This document shows, in pieces, positions 13,994 to 22,216 of a DNA stretch of 45,019 nt. Origin of the DNA: an uncultured Chloroflexota bacterium (lineage in GTDB: Bacteria; Chloroflexota; UBA11872; UBA12225); NCBI GenBank assembly GCA_902805635.1, contig CADCTC010000181.1:1-45019 (forward strand), written 5' to 3'. Positions within the stretch are counted from its first letter, which is position 1, and every line of letters starts with the position of its first letter. A program made the position numbers and the translations under genes. Below the pieces are notes generated by a model, which was not told the origin of the DNA, searched no databases, and saw only the letters and a list, made by a program, of their open reading frames with translations.

Positions 13994-15394
13994 CTACCGC
14001 GCCGGGGCACCGAGGAGTGCGAGGGCGCGGTCGAGCTGCGGGTCCTTGCCTGTGGCGAGCTCAGTCCGCGACACCTCCACGTTGACCTCGGGGATGAGCC
14101 CGCTGCGGTTGAGCTGCGCGCCCCCCGGACCGACGATGCGCCGGACCGGGAACTGCAAGACCGAGCCATCCGCTAGCTGGAAGCGACCACCGACGCCGGC
14201 ACACCCGGCGGTCTTGGTCCCCACGACACGGCCTGAGCGGTGGTGCTGGACCGCGGCAGCGAACACCTCGGCCGCGGAGGAGGTCGAATCGCTCACCAGC
14301 AGCGCGTACGGACGCTGCTTGGGCAGCAGCGTCCCGATGGGGCCAATTGCGGCGCGGCGCCCCTCCTGAGTTTGCTCGTAGCCGAACGGGCCGTCCTTGA
14401 GGAAGCGCGACAGCGTCGTCGTCATCGCAGTGTAGTCCGCGCTCGCGTTCGTCCGCAGGTCGAAGATCCAGCCCTTGGGGTTCTTAGCCTCGTTGTCACG
14501 CAGCGTCGCGAGCAGCTGGTCCTGGACGGCGGGAGAGAAGCCCAGCAGCCGCACGTAGAGCACGTCGCCGCGCAGCATCTTGGATTGGATCGGTGGCTCG
14601 GCGAGCGGCACGCGCTTGAGCGTGAAGTCCTGGGTACGCTTGCCGTCGGCGCGCTCCACGGTCAGCTTGACGCTGCTGCCTTCCGGGCCGCGGATGGCAG
14701 TGGCGATCTGCTCCAGCGTCTGGCCGGCCATCTCGCGGCCGTCGACTTTCACGATGGCGTCTCCCGGCTTTATGCCGGCCTTGCCGGCCGAGCCGCCGTC
14801 GAGCAGCTCCCAGATCAGGATCGGCTCGTTGGGCTTGTGCTTGATGCGTATGCCGACGCCGCCGATGCGAGTGTCTGCGGTCTGCTGCGCGGCCTGGTCC
14901 TGCACCTGGCGCGCGTCGGTGAAGACCGTCAGGCAGTCGTTGGTGCTCGCCACCATCTTACGGATGCCGGCGTACGCCAGCTCGGCCTGGCCTTCCAGGC
15001 CACCGCCCGCCTGCGCCGCTGCGCCCAGGTACGCGGCACGGAAGCGCGCCATGTCGGCCTGTGGGTCACCGCTGGAGAACGTCGGGAACGGTGGCCGCGC
15101 TTGCCCTGGCGGGAGCGCGGAGGTGAACCCGTCCCACGCGGCGCGCAGCAGCTCCACCGGGTCCGGCGCGTCCACGGAAGCATCGGACAGGCGCGACCAT
15201 GCCTCCATCAGCACCGCCAGGCCCTGCTCGGCGGTCAGCTCGGCACTGCCGCGCGACTGCTGTGAGCGGGCGGAAGGGGTCGGCGTTGGCTCGACGTCCG
15301 ACGTCAGCCTGGGAGTCAGCGCCTCCTGCGGCGAGCACGCCGCCAGCAACACGGCGGCCAGGACGAGCCGGTGCAGCGCTGCTCGCCCAAACAT
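13994..15394 (-). CDS. S41 (C-terminal processing) protease-like lipoprotein, lysine replaced
   Basis: 466 aa from ATG 15394. Signal peptide with lipobox (LVLAAVLLAAC), then a helical N-terminal region, a PDZ domain (GGSAGKAGIKPGDAIVKVDG) and an S41 catalytic core. The nucleophile motif is STSSAAE (Ser373). The partner lysine, 25 residues later in CtpA/Prc enzymes (FGKG), is Cys398 here (TAGCAG). The enzyme may use another base, as some S41 branches do, or be inactive. An in-frame ATG 45 bp upstream would put extra residues before the signal peptide and is rejected; a TATCAT box ends six bases before the chosen ATG. Confidence 0.85.
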   Translation of the reverse strand: MFGRAALHRLVLAAVLLAACSPQEALTPRLTSDVEPTPTPSARSQQSRGSAELTAEQGLAVLMEAWSRLSDASVDAPDPVELLRAAWDGFTSALPPGQARPPFPTFSSGDPQADMARFRAAYLGAAAQAGGGLEGQAELAYAGIRKMVASTNDCLTVFTDARQVQDQAAQQTADTRIGGVGIRIKHKPNEPILIWELLDGGSAGKAGIKPGDAIVKVDGREMAGQTLEQIATAIRGPEGSSVKLTVERADGKRTQDFTLKRVPLAEPPIQSKMLRGDVLYVRLLGFSPAVQDQLLATLRDNEAKNPKGWIFDLRTNASADYTAMTTTLSRFLKDGPFGYEQTQEGRRAAIGPIGTLLPKQRPYALLVSDSTSSAAEVFAAAVQHHRSGRVVGTKTAGCAGVGGRFQLADGSVLQFPVRRIVGPGGAQLNRSGLIPEVNVEVSRTELATGKDPQLDRALALLGAPAR

Positions 15395-15400
15395 GCTGCC

Positions 15401-15406
15401 ATGATA
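15401..15406 (-). promoter_or_regulatory. Candidate -10 box, leaderless start
   Basis: TATCAT on the minus strand, six bases before the ATG of the S41 gene at 15394. Confidence 0.4.
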
Positions 15407-15472
15407 TCGCAGCGGGAGCGAAATGGTCCGGGACAACACCTGGACGGCGCCCCTATGACTGTATGAAGGCGC

Positions 15473-16534
15473 TCACGAGTACGACGCGAAGACCTCGCCC
15501 CAGGGGCTGCCGCGGAACGCAGCCAGCCGGCGCTTGCCTACCGTGTGGAACCAGAACAGGTCGTAGTAGAGGGACGACGCCCCGCTGAGCCAGCGCCGCC
15601 GGAAGAGCCAGTCTTCCATCCGCAGCATGCGCAGCTCCTCCAGCACCGATCGCGCCAGCGCCGCCGGCGGACGCCGCGCGTGCAGCTGCACTTCGCCGGG
15701 CTCGAAGGCGTCGCCCACCAGCTCGATCTCGTCGGTATCGGCGCAGCCCAGGCCCAGCGCGTACGCGAGCGCCAGGTAGCGCAGGCTGAACGGGTCCAGC
15801 CCCGCCAGGCGCGCCGCCACAGCGTCGAGCGCGACTATGTCGGTGGATGCCAGCAGCACGTTGGCCACGCGCGGCTCCACCGTGCGTGGCCCGGCGCCAT
15901 CTCCCGCTATGGCGCCGTCCATCACGGCGCACACGGCGCGGTGCGTGTCCAGCTGCAGCGCCAACAGGTCCACCAGCACCTCGTGCGCGTGGCCGGCGGC
16001 GACCCCACCGCCGGCCGGTAGCCAGGCGGACCACGTGTTCTCTACCGCACCGGCCAGCCCAACCAGGCCGTGCGTCTTGAGCGTGGGCAGGTGCACCGCG
16101 ACGGTGTTCCGCAGCGAGCGGGGCACCGGCAGGCCGGCCGGCAAGATCTCGTCCAGCACCATCAGGCGCCGGTCCGTGGGGTAGGTCAGCACCTCGCCGC
16201 GCGCCAGCGGCTCGAACTTCTGGCCGTGGCGGGACAGCGCCGCGGGCCAGCGCGCGTCTTGCGCACCACGCCGCGGGCGCCCAGTGTGACCGGTGCCTGC
16301 CGTCCAGCGCCAGCCGGGACGCCCCTGCGCGAGTGCGGCAACACCATCCAGCTGCCAGGGCGGGCTGGAAGCGCCGGGCATGTAGCGCGTCCAAGTGAGG
16401 TTGCCGTAGGCGACCACCTCCGGCGACTCTCGCAACAACGCGGCGCAGCCGCTCAGCTCAAGGACGCGCTGGTAGTCACTCTGCACACGCTCGGGGGCGG
16501 TACGCACCACGGCCACCTTTGCGCGGTCTGCCAC
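15473..16534 (-). CDS. DUF362 domain protein
   Basis: 353 aa. The N terminus (ADRAKVAVVRTAPERV) and the core (VHLPTLKTHGLVGLAGAVEN; AVMDGAIAGDGAGPR; LLASTDIVALDAVAARLAGL; DEIELVGD) follow the DUF362 pattern. Family members are often linked to ferredoxin-like Fe-S domains, but no cysteine cluster is seen here. Function is not established. GTG at 16534 was chosen because it sits directly before the conserved N terminus and a TACGCT box lies seven bases upstream. Another minus-strand frame through the same DNA (15453-16394) is a shadow. Confidence 0.8.
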   Translation of the reverse strand: MADRAKVAVVRTAPERVQSDYQRVLELSGCAALLRESPEVVAYGNLTWTRYMPGASSPPWQLDGVAALAQGRPGWRWTAGTGHTGRPRRGAQDARWPAALSRHGQKFEPLARGEVLTYPTDRRLMVLDEILPAGLPVPRSLRNTVAVHLPTLKTHGLVGLAGAVENTWSAWLPAGGGVAAGHAHEVLVDLLALQLDTHRAVCAVMDGAIAGDGAGPRTVEPRVANVLLASTDIVALDAVAARLAGLDPFSLRYLALAYALGLGCADTDEIELVGDAFEPGEVQLHARRPPAALARSVLEELRMLRMEDWLFRRRWLSGASSLYYDLFWFHTVGKRRLAAFRGSPWGEVFASYS

Positions 16535-16541
16535 CGGGCGG

Positions 16542-16547
16542 AGCGTA
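16542..16547 (-). promoter_or_regulatory. Candidate -10 box, leaderless start
   Basis: TACGCT on the minus strand, seven bases before the GTG at 16534. Confidence 0.35.
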
Positions 16548-16642
16548 CCAACTTGCCGAAATCCGCAGCCTCGCTCTTGGCGACTCCGGCGCCAGTGGTG
16601 CTGGAGGGGCGCAGCACCCCTCGCGCATGCTACCCCTATGGT

Positions 16643-17524
16643 GTGGCGCGAATTGCGTGCAGCCCGGCGGTATGGGGGCCCGACCTCCGTTTCGAGGACC
16701 TTCTGGACCATGCCGCCGATCTGGGCTACGTCGGGGTCGAGGCGAACCAGGCGGCGATCGAGGCATTCGGCCGCGAGCGCGACCGCGCGCGGCTGCGCGC
16801 CCTGCTGGAGGAGCGCCACCTCAAGCTGGTCGCGGCGCCGGTGGTGGGACTGTTCTACGAGCGGGACGAGCGCGCCGCGGAGCTGGAGGCGCTGCGGCGC
16901 GCGGCCGACTTCCTGGCCGACGTCAACGAGGGGGCGATGATCGTCTTCCGCACCGCGACGCACCCCGGACGGCGCGACATGGTGGTGGGCCAGCCGCCAC
17001 TCCTGCCGCTGACGCCCGACCGGGTGGGCCGACTGGCCGACACGCTCAACCAGCTGTGCGACCGCTGCAAGGGCTATGGCCTAACGGGCGTGGTGCAGAA
17101 CCGGGTGGGCTCCTACCTGGAAACGCCGGAGGAGTACCGCGAGGTGGTGGAGCGCACCGAGCCTGACCTGGTGGGGCTAGCTCCCGACCTGGGGCACTGG
17201 GCCTACGCGGGCGGCGACGTGGACACGCTGGTGCGCGAGTGGCGCGACCGGCTGGTCTATCCCCGGCTGAAGGGCTTCGACCAGGCGGTCTTCGACAAGC
17301 AAGCCGAAGAGCGGCTGGGCTTCCGCTCGTTCGTGGAGGCGGGTGGCTTCACGCCGCTGGGCGAGGGCACGCTGGAGCTCGAAGGCGCGCTCCTGCGCCT
17401 GGAGCGTGTTGACTACGCCGGCTGGCTGTGCGTCGAGCTAGAGCCGTTGAGCCCGGCGGCGGCAGACCCGCGCGCCAACACACTGGCCAGCCGCGAGTAT
17501 CTCCGCGCTCGCCTGCACTGGTGA
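16643..17524 (+). CDS. Sugar phosphate isomerase/epimerase family (xylose isomerase-like TIM barrel)
   Basis: 293 aa. Starts with a typical first strand (ARIACSPAVWG), followed by YVGVEANQAAIEAFG, LKLVAAPVVGLF, GLTGVVQNRVGSYLETPEEY, the metal-site region LVGLAPDLGHWAYAGGD and VYPRLKGFDQ, and LGEGTLELEGALLRLERVDYAGWLCVELE at the end. This layout matches IolE-like inosose dehydratases and related isomerases. The exact substrate cannot be told from sequence. It is divergent from the DUF362 gene. GTG at 16643 is the start nearest the conserved strand; the frame stays open upstream but without conserved sequence. Confidence 0.8.
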   Translation: MARIACSPAVWGPDLRFEDLLDHAADLGYVGVEANQAAIEAFGRERDRARLRALLEERHLKLVAAPVVGLFYERDERAAELEALRRAADFLADVNEGAMIVFRTATHPGRRDMVVGQPPLLPLTPDRVGRLADTLNQLCDRCKGYGLTGVVQNRVGSYLETPEEYREVVERTEPDLVGLAPDLGHWAYAGGDVDTLVREWRDRLVYPRLKGFDQAVFDKQAEERLGFRSFVEAGGFTPLGEGTLELEGALLRLERVDYAGWLCVELEPLSPAAADPRANTLASREYLRARLHW

Positions 17525-17628
17525 GACGCGTGGTGCGCGCCCGTACCGCTTATGCTCCGCAGGGAGTCCCACCTCTCCCGGTCCGGAAAGGGAGCGCTCA
17601 GTGCACATGCGGAGGGGCTACCTGCGCG

Positions 17629-17760
17629 CTACGGGGTGGTGTTGCTGCGGCGCGGGGTAGCAGCGGCCGGGCCGGCAGCCTGGCTCACGCGTGCTTTGGC
17701 CTTGAGGCGCTCCCGGGTCTTGCGGCGCTTCTTGAACGCGACGCGACGGCGTTTGTTCAT
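17629..17760 (-). CDS. Small very basic protein, 43 aa
   Basis: Starts MNKRRRVAFKKRRKTRERLK and ends in an Ala/Pro/Ser/Thr tail. Fifteen of the first 24 residues are Lys or Arg. The ATG at 17760 has AGGAG upstream (17772-17776) and a TAGAAT box at 17793-17798, so transcription with a short leader is likely. Size and charge resemble ribosome-associated small proteins (bS22/AURKAIP1-like), but that is only a resemblance. It is divergent from the serine hydrolase gene. Confidence 0.7.
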   Translation of the reverse strand: MNKRRRVAFKKRRKTRERLKAKARVSQAAGPAAATPRRSNTTP

Positions 17761-17792
17761 CGTGAATCGAGTCTCCTGCTGGTATCCAGGGG

Positions 17793-17798
17793 ATTCTA
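17793..17798 (-). promoter_or_regulatory. -10 box of the small basic protein gene
   Basis: TAGAAT on the minus strand, 32 bases before the ATG at 17760, with an AGGAG ribosome-binding site in the predicted leader. Confidence 0.45.
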
Positions 17799-17816
17799 CA
17801 GGGAGATGCTCGGATC

Positions 17817-18893
17817 GTGACGCTGCTGGACCGTACGTTCGATCTGCTGCAGCGCAGCGTGGATGAAGGTTTGGTGCCGGGAGCTGTTGCCGCGGTGGGC
17901 ACCGGCGCCGGCCGGCTGCGCGCCGGCTGCTACGGCGTGGCGCAGCAGGAGCCCCAATCGAGGCCGCTGAAGGAAGACATGCTCTTCGACGTCGCGTCGC
18001 TCACCAAGGTGGTGGTGACTACCTCACTGGCCCTGCTGGCCATAGAGCGTGGCGACCTGTTCCTCGATCAGCGCCTGGCGGACGTGCTGCCGGTGTTTGG
18101 GGGAGCGGGCAAGGACGCGGTGACGGTGCGCCAGGTGATGGGCCACACCGCGGGTCTGCCGCCGTGGCGCGAGTTGACCCCCGGCGCGACAAAACGCGCC
18201 AGCATGCTCCAGGCGCTGTGGGATGCACCGCTGGATCGGCCCCCCGGCACGGCGGTAGTCTACAGCGATGTCGGCTTCATGGCGCTGGCCGAAGCGCTGG
18301 TGGAGATCGGTGGACAGTCGCTGGACACGCTGGCGACCCGAGACTTATTCGAGCCGCTGGGCATGCGGGACTCGCTGTTTTCGCCGGGGAAGCGACTTCA
18401 AGCGCGGTGTGTCTCCACCGAGGTGGTCGCGGAGCGAGGTGGCGCCGTAACCGGCGAGGTACACGACGAGCGCGCGGCGCAGCTGGGAGGCGTGAGTGGC
18501 CATGCCGGGCTGTTCTCCACGTTGGCCGACCTGGAAAAGTTCGCACGCATGTGGCTCGGCAAGGGCGCCGCGGACGGCACGCGGGTACTCTCGCCGGCGA
18601 GCGTGGCGGCTGCCGTGCGCGACCAGACTAGGGGTATTGATCCGGGCGCCCGGCGCGGCCTGGGCTGGGTGCTGCAGCCCAACGGCTTCTGGCCGGCCGC
18701 GGACCTGGTCTCGCCGTCCGGTTACAGCCACACCGGGTTCACCGGCACGTCGCTGGTGATCGATCCGGAGCGCAACCTGTACGCCATCCTGCTCACCAAC
18801 CGTGTCCATCCCACGCGCGGCGGTGGCAGCGCCGAGCGCATCCGCCGGCTGCGCGCCCGCTTCCACAACGCGGCGTGGGCCGAGCTGTCGTAA
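17817..18893 (+). CDS. Serine hydrolase, class C beta-lactamase/penicillin-binding family
   Basis: 358 aa. Active-site motifs are in order: S61-L-T-K64 (VASLTKVV), YSD (VVYSDVGFMALAEAL) in the Tyr-motif position, and HTG near the C terminus (YSHTGFTGT). Also typical are GHTAGLPPW and LFEPLGMRDSLF. No signal peptide is seen, so it is probably cytoplasmic, an esterase or D-amino-peptide hydrolase rather than a beta-lactamase. GTG start at 17817 with GGGAG upstream. The gene ends 7 bp before the convergent M42 gene. Confidence 0.88.
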   Translation: MTLLDRTFDLLQRSVDEGLVPGAVAAVGTGAGRLRAGCYGVAQQEPQSRPLKEDMLFDVASLTKVVVTTSLALLAIERGDLFLDQRLADVLPVFGGAGKDAVTVRQVMGHTAGLPPWRELTPGATKRASMLQALWDAPLDRPPGTAVVYSDVGFMALAEALVEIGGQSLDTLATRDLFEPLGMRDSLFSPGKRLQARCVSTEVVAERGGAVTGEVHDERAAQLGGVSGHAGLFSTLADLEKFARMWLGKGAADGTRVLSPASVAAAVRDQTRGIDPGARRGLGWVLQPNGFWPAADLVSPSGYSHTGFTGTSLVIDPERNLYAILLTNRVHPTRGGGSAERIRRLRARFHNAAWAELS

Positions 18894-18900
18894 CCGCCAG

Positions 18901-20064
18901 CTACGCGCCCTGGCCCACCGTCCATCCCGCCGCGGTCAGCCGCAGCCGCTCGGACAGGTCATCCGCGCGCTGGTTAAGGCGCATCTCCACCGGGTCGGGG
19001 GCGCCGTCCCTGGCCGCCTCCTCCACCGCCGCGACGAGCAGCGCCACCCCGGTGATGAGGTCTTGCCGGTGAATGTACTCCTGGGCAGCGCGCCCATCGG
19101 GGCCTGCATTGTGATAGTTGCCCAGTGGAAACGCCACGCCGGTGGCGACGTACCCGGCGGCGACGAACGCGGTCGCCTCGCACGTGCCGCCATACATCAA
19201 CTGTCGCTGGATGCTCACGCCCGGGTTGGCTTCGCGCAGTCGCGCCGCCGCGCGGCGCAGCAGGGTTTCGCCTTCGTGGTGAAACGCGGTGCTTGCATCG
19301 CCCACACGAATCACCGGCCCGCCGCCCATCTCGGCGCCGGGAAGGGCCTTGCTGGTCTCCAGCGAGATCACGATCGTGTCCTTCGGCACCAGCTCCTGCC
19401 GCGCGGCCAGCGTTGCGCCTACCAGCCCTACCTCCTCGGCGCGCGTGAAGAGCCCCACCACCCGTGCCGGCAGCTCGCGCCTCCGGCACTCCGCCAGCGT
19501 AGCCAGGATCGCGGCGCAGCCGCCCAGGTCGTCAGCCGCCGGCCCGTACAGCAAGTCGCCCTCCTCGCGGAACGCTCCGACGTCCCACACGCCAAAGGCG
19601 CCCACCGGCACCGGGGCGTCGGCCTCCAGACGCAGTTGAGTCGCCCCGTCCACGGCTACCCGGCCCAGTACCCTGCCGGAGACCGGGCCAGTTGGGGTAA
19701 TGAACCATACCGGCTCCGGCGCGTCAAGAGTGATACCCCCGATTCCGCCCAGTCCGACGCCGGTCAAGGGATCAGTCCCGGTCACCTCTAGCCCCGGATG
19801 GTCCATGTGCGCCACGAGCGCCACGGCGCGGGTACTAGAGCCTGCGCCGCCGGCCGCCAGCGGCGGCAGGTGGCTCGGCGTCGCGATGAGGTTGCCGTAG
19901 GGGTCGTGCCGCACGTCGAGCCCCAGGTCCCGGCAAAACTGCCAGATACCGGCTGCGACGTATGCTTCGTGGAAAGATGTGGTGGGACACGCCGCCAGCG
20001 CCGCCAGCAAGGCCACCGGGTCCAGGGACGGCTGCTGGGGACCGGTGGCGCTCGTCTCGTTCAC
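18901..20064 (-). CDS. M42-family metal aminopeptidase
   Basis: 387 aa. Metal-ligand regions in order: ALVAHMDHPGLEV (His/Asp), GPAADDLGGCAAIL (bridging Asp), LFTRAEEVGLVGA (catalytic Glu pair), VISLETSKAL, and the C-terminal MYGGTCEATAF and GNYHN-type His. This is the layout of M42 glutamyl aminopeptidase/TET peptidases that process peptides in the cytoplasm. GTG start at 20064; CATACT lies six bases upstream, fitting a leaderless transcript. Its start is only 9 bp from the divergent metallopeptidase start. Confidence 0.88.
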   Translation of the reverse strand: MNETSATGPQQPSLDPVALLAALAACPTTSFHEAYVAAGIWQFCRDLGLDVRHDPYGNLIATPSHLPPLAAGGAGSSTRAVALVAHMDHPGLEVTGTDPLTGVGLGGIGGITLDAPEPVWFITPTGPVSGRVLGRVAVDGATQLRLEADAPVPVGAFGVWDVGAFREEGDLLYGPAADDLGGCAAILATLAECRRRELPARVVGLFTRAEEVGLVGATLAARQELVPKDTIVISLETSKALPGAEMGGGPVIRVGDASTAFHHEGETLLRRAAARLREANPGVSIQRQLMYGGTCEATAFVAAGYVATGVAFPLGNYHNAGPDGRAAQEYIHRQDLITGVALLVAAVEEAARDGAPDPVEMRLNQRADDLSERLRLTAAGWTVGQGA

Positions 20065-20073
20065 GCACCCAGT

Positions 20074-21351
20074 ATGCCTGTCCTGATCGTGCCGCCTGAC
20101 CGCAGCCCGCGTGGTCCGCGTGCGCCCCGGCGTGCGGTTCTGGGCCGCACCCTCGGGCTGCCGGTCGCGCTCGCGGCCAGCGCGTGCCAGTCCGGCTGGG
20201 CAGGCCGGCCTGGATTGTCGCCCGTCACTTCAGGGACTGCTGTCCCGGCGGCGGCGACGCTCTCGCTCGGCGCGCTTAGCGACGACGATATTCGCGCCGG
20301 CGTCCAGGCGGCGCTCGACCGGCAGGTGGCGGCGCGCTCGCGCGCCGATCGGGACGCCTATATGGCCACCATCGACCAGCGCAACCTCACCTGGCGGCGC
20401 ATCCAGGGTGACGCCTTTAGCGCGCAGACTGCGGGCGGGGCACGCGCAGCCGGCGCGCACACCGCGACACAGCTGGTGCGCAAGGAGCTTGGTTACGTCA
20501 AGGTCTGGCTGGACATCGCGTCGGCCGGCGGCGGTACGGCAACGTCACGCGCGGTGTGGGTGTTCCGCAGTGGCGAGGCGGGATGGCTACACAGCGAGCC
20601 ACTCGCCGACGAGCTCGGCTACCGCAAGCGGCGCGAGAGCGAGCACGTCACGCTGGCGTACTTTGGGTGGGACGACGATGTCATCGAGCGGATCGGTGGC
20701 GTGGCCGACGCGGCGCACACGCAAGTGCTTGAGCGCACCGGCATGTCGCCGAATGCGCGTGCCACGGTCAGCGTGAACCCCACCTACGCCTCGCACTCGC
20801 AGCTGCGTGGCTACGGGACGTGGGCGCTGTACGTGCCCAGCACCGACCAGATCCTGATCCGGTCGATCGAGTCGTACGGCGCCGGGACCACCGCGCCGGG
20901 AGAGACCCAGGAGGCGCGCCTCCTGGTGGCGCTGACCCACGAGTACGCCCACCTGGTCAACAATCACCTGATCCCCACTGCCAGGATGCCCAAGTGGATG
21001 GTGGAGGGCTTTGCAGAGTACGTCGCCGAAAACCTGCGCAGTGGCTCGCTGGTAGGCGCGCTGCGCAGCGGACGCAGTCACACGCTTGACCGCGCCAGCG
21101 AGATCATCGAGTGGGGCAACGATCCGAGCCGCGGTTTCACCAACGCCGACGTGGACCTGGCCTATGCTCACGCTGCCCACGCCACGGCGTTCTTCATGCA
21201 GCAGTACGGCCGCGAGCGGTTCTTCGCCCTGGCCACAGACTTTGCCGAGACTCGCCGTTGGGAGGACAGCTTTACCCGCGCGACCGGCTCCGCGTGGTCG
21301 GACTTTGAGCGTTCCTGGCTGGAGTGGGCCAAACGGCGCTACGGCGTGTGA
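20074..21351 (+). CDS. Secreted HExxH zinc metallopeptidase, predicted lipoprotein
   Basis: 425 aa. The N terminus has two arginines before a hydrophobic stretch ending in Cys (PRRAVLGRTLGLPVALAASAC), resembling a Tat-type lipoprotein signal. Most of the protein is an unrecognised mixed domain. Near residue 290 lie LVALTHEYAHLVNNHL, an HExxH zinc motif, and MVEGFAEYVAE with the third ligand Glu, as in gluzincin (peptidase MA-like) enzymes. The ATG at 20074 gives the signal peptide; the divergent M42 gene begins 9 bp away. The stop lies 3 bp from the convergent folD stop. Confidence 0.78.
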   Translation: MPVLIVPPDRSPRGPRAPRRAVLGRTLGLPVALAASACQSGWAGRPGLSPVTSGTAVPAAATLSLGALSDDDIRAGVQAALDRQVAARSRADRDAYMATIDQRNLTWRRIQGDAFSAQTAGGARAAGAHTATQLVRKELGYVKVWLDIASAGGGTATSRAVWVFRSGEAGWLHSEPLADELGYRKRRESEHVTLAYFGWDDDVIERIGGVADAAHTQVLERTGMSPNARATVSVNPTYASHSQLRGYGTWALYVPSTDQILIRSIESYGAGTTAPGETQEARLLVALTHEYAHLVNNHLIPTARMPKWMVEGFAEYVAENLRSGSLVGALRSGRSHTLDRASEIIEWGNDPSRGFTNADVDLAYAHAAHATAFFMQQYGRERFFALATDFAETRRWEDSFTRATGSAWSDFERSWLEWAKRRYGV

Positions 21352-21354
21352 GCC

Positions 21355-22209
21355 TCAGGCGACCTGCCTGTTGGCCGCTTCCAGGGTGTTTCGCAGCAGG
21401 ATGGCGGTGGTGACGGACTCGGTGCCACCGGGCACGGGGCTGAGCCAGCCGGCCACCTCGTGGACGGTCTCGAAGTCCACGTCGCCTCGCAGCTTGCCGG
21501 CGTCGTTCGGGGTGGTGCCGAAGTCCAGCACCACGGCGCCGGGCTTGACCATGTCTGCCGTCACCAGGCCCGGCCTACCCACCGCGGCGCATAGGACGTC
21601 GGCGCGGCGGCAGACGGCGGCGAGGTCCCGCGTCCGCGTGTGGCACAGCGTCACCGTGGCGTGCTCCGCCAGCAGCAGCAGCGCCAGCGGCTTGCCGACG
21701 ATGTTGCTGCGGCCCAGCACCACCGCTTCGGCGCCGGCCAGCGAGATGCCGTTGCGCTTGAGCAGCTCGATCCCGCCCAGCGGGGTGGCCGGGACCAGTC
21801 CGGGCTGCCCCAGCGCCAAGCGACCGGCGCTGGCGGTAGTGATGCCATCGACGTCCTTGGCCGGGTCGAGCCGCTCGGCCACCACGCCCAAGCTGAGCGG
21901 CGCCGGGAGCGGTAACAGCACGATTACGCCGTGGATGGTGGTGTCGGCACTGAGCCCGTCGATCGTGGCGCGCAGCGCCGTGTCTCCGCCCGCCGGGTCG
22001 AGCCGCACGTCACGCCACGCCATGCCGGCCGCCTTGGCCGCGCGGCCGATCGAGCGCACGTACCAGGCCGATCCGGGATCGTCACCCGCCAGCAGCGTCG
22101 CCAGCCCCGGCGCGCTGCCATGGGAGGCGGTGAACGCCTGCACGCCCGCCGCCACGTCGGTTCGGATGGCCTCGGCCGCCGCGCGGCCGTCGAGGAGCTG
22201 CGCCGTCAC
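21355..22209 (-). CDS. folD: FolD homologue with altered active site
   Basis: 284 aa, numbering nearly identical to E. coli FolD, which makes 10-formyl-tetrahydrofolate (methylene-THF dehydrogenase and cyclohydrolase). Conserved: Tyr50, KDVDG with Asp121, GQPGLVPATPLGG, and the NADP loop VVLGRSNIVGKPLALLL. Changed: the cyclohydrolase lysine K54 is Ile54 (YVRSI), Q98 is Leu98 (IVLLPLP), the usual FHPxN after Asp121 is ITTAS, and PGGVGPMT near the end is PGGTESVT. Cyclohydrolase activity is therefore doubtful; dehydrogenase alone or another reaction is possible. It lies 7 bp after the isomerase-like gene on the same strand, probably co-transcribed. Confidence 0.85.
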   Translation of the reverse strand: MTAQLLDGRAAAEAIRTDVAAGVQAFTASHGSAPGLATLLAGDDPGSAWYVRSIGRAAKAAGMAWRDVRLDPAGGDTALRATIDGLSADTTIHGVIVLLPLPAPLSLGVVAERLDPAKDVDGITTASAGRLALGQPGLVPATPLGGIELLKRNGISLAGAEAVVLGRSNIVGKPLALLLLAEHATVTLCHTRTRDLAAVCRRADVLCAAVGRPGLVTADMVKPGAVVLDFGTTPNDAGKLRGDVDFETVHEVAGWLSPVPGGTESVTTAILLRNTLEAANRQVA

Positions 22210-22216
22210 GAGTGGA

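Noticed and set aside
15453..16394. Second minus-strand frame overlapping the DUF362 gene
   Set aside because: It has Arg/Ala-rich shadow composition; the DUF362 motifs are all in the other frame.
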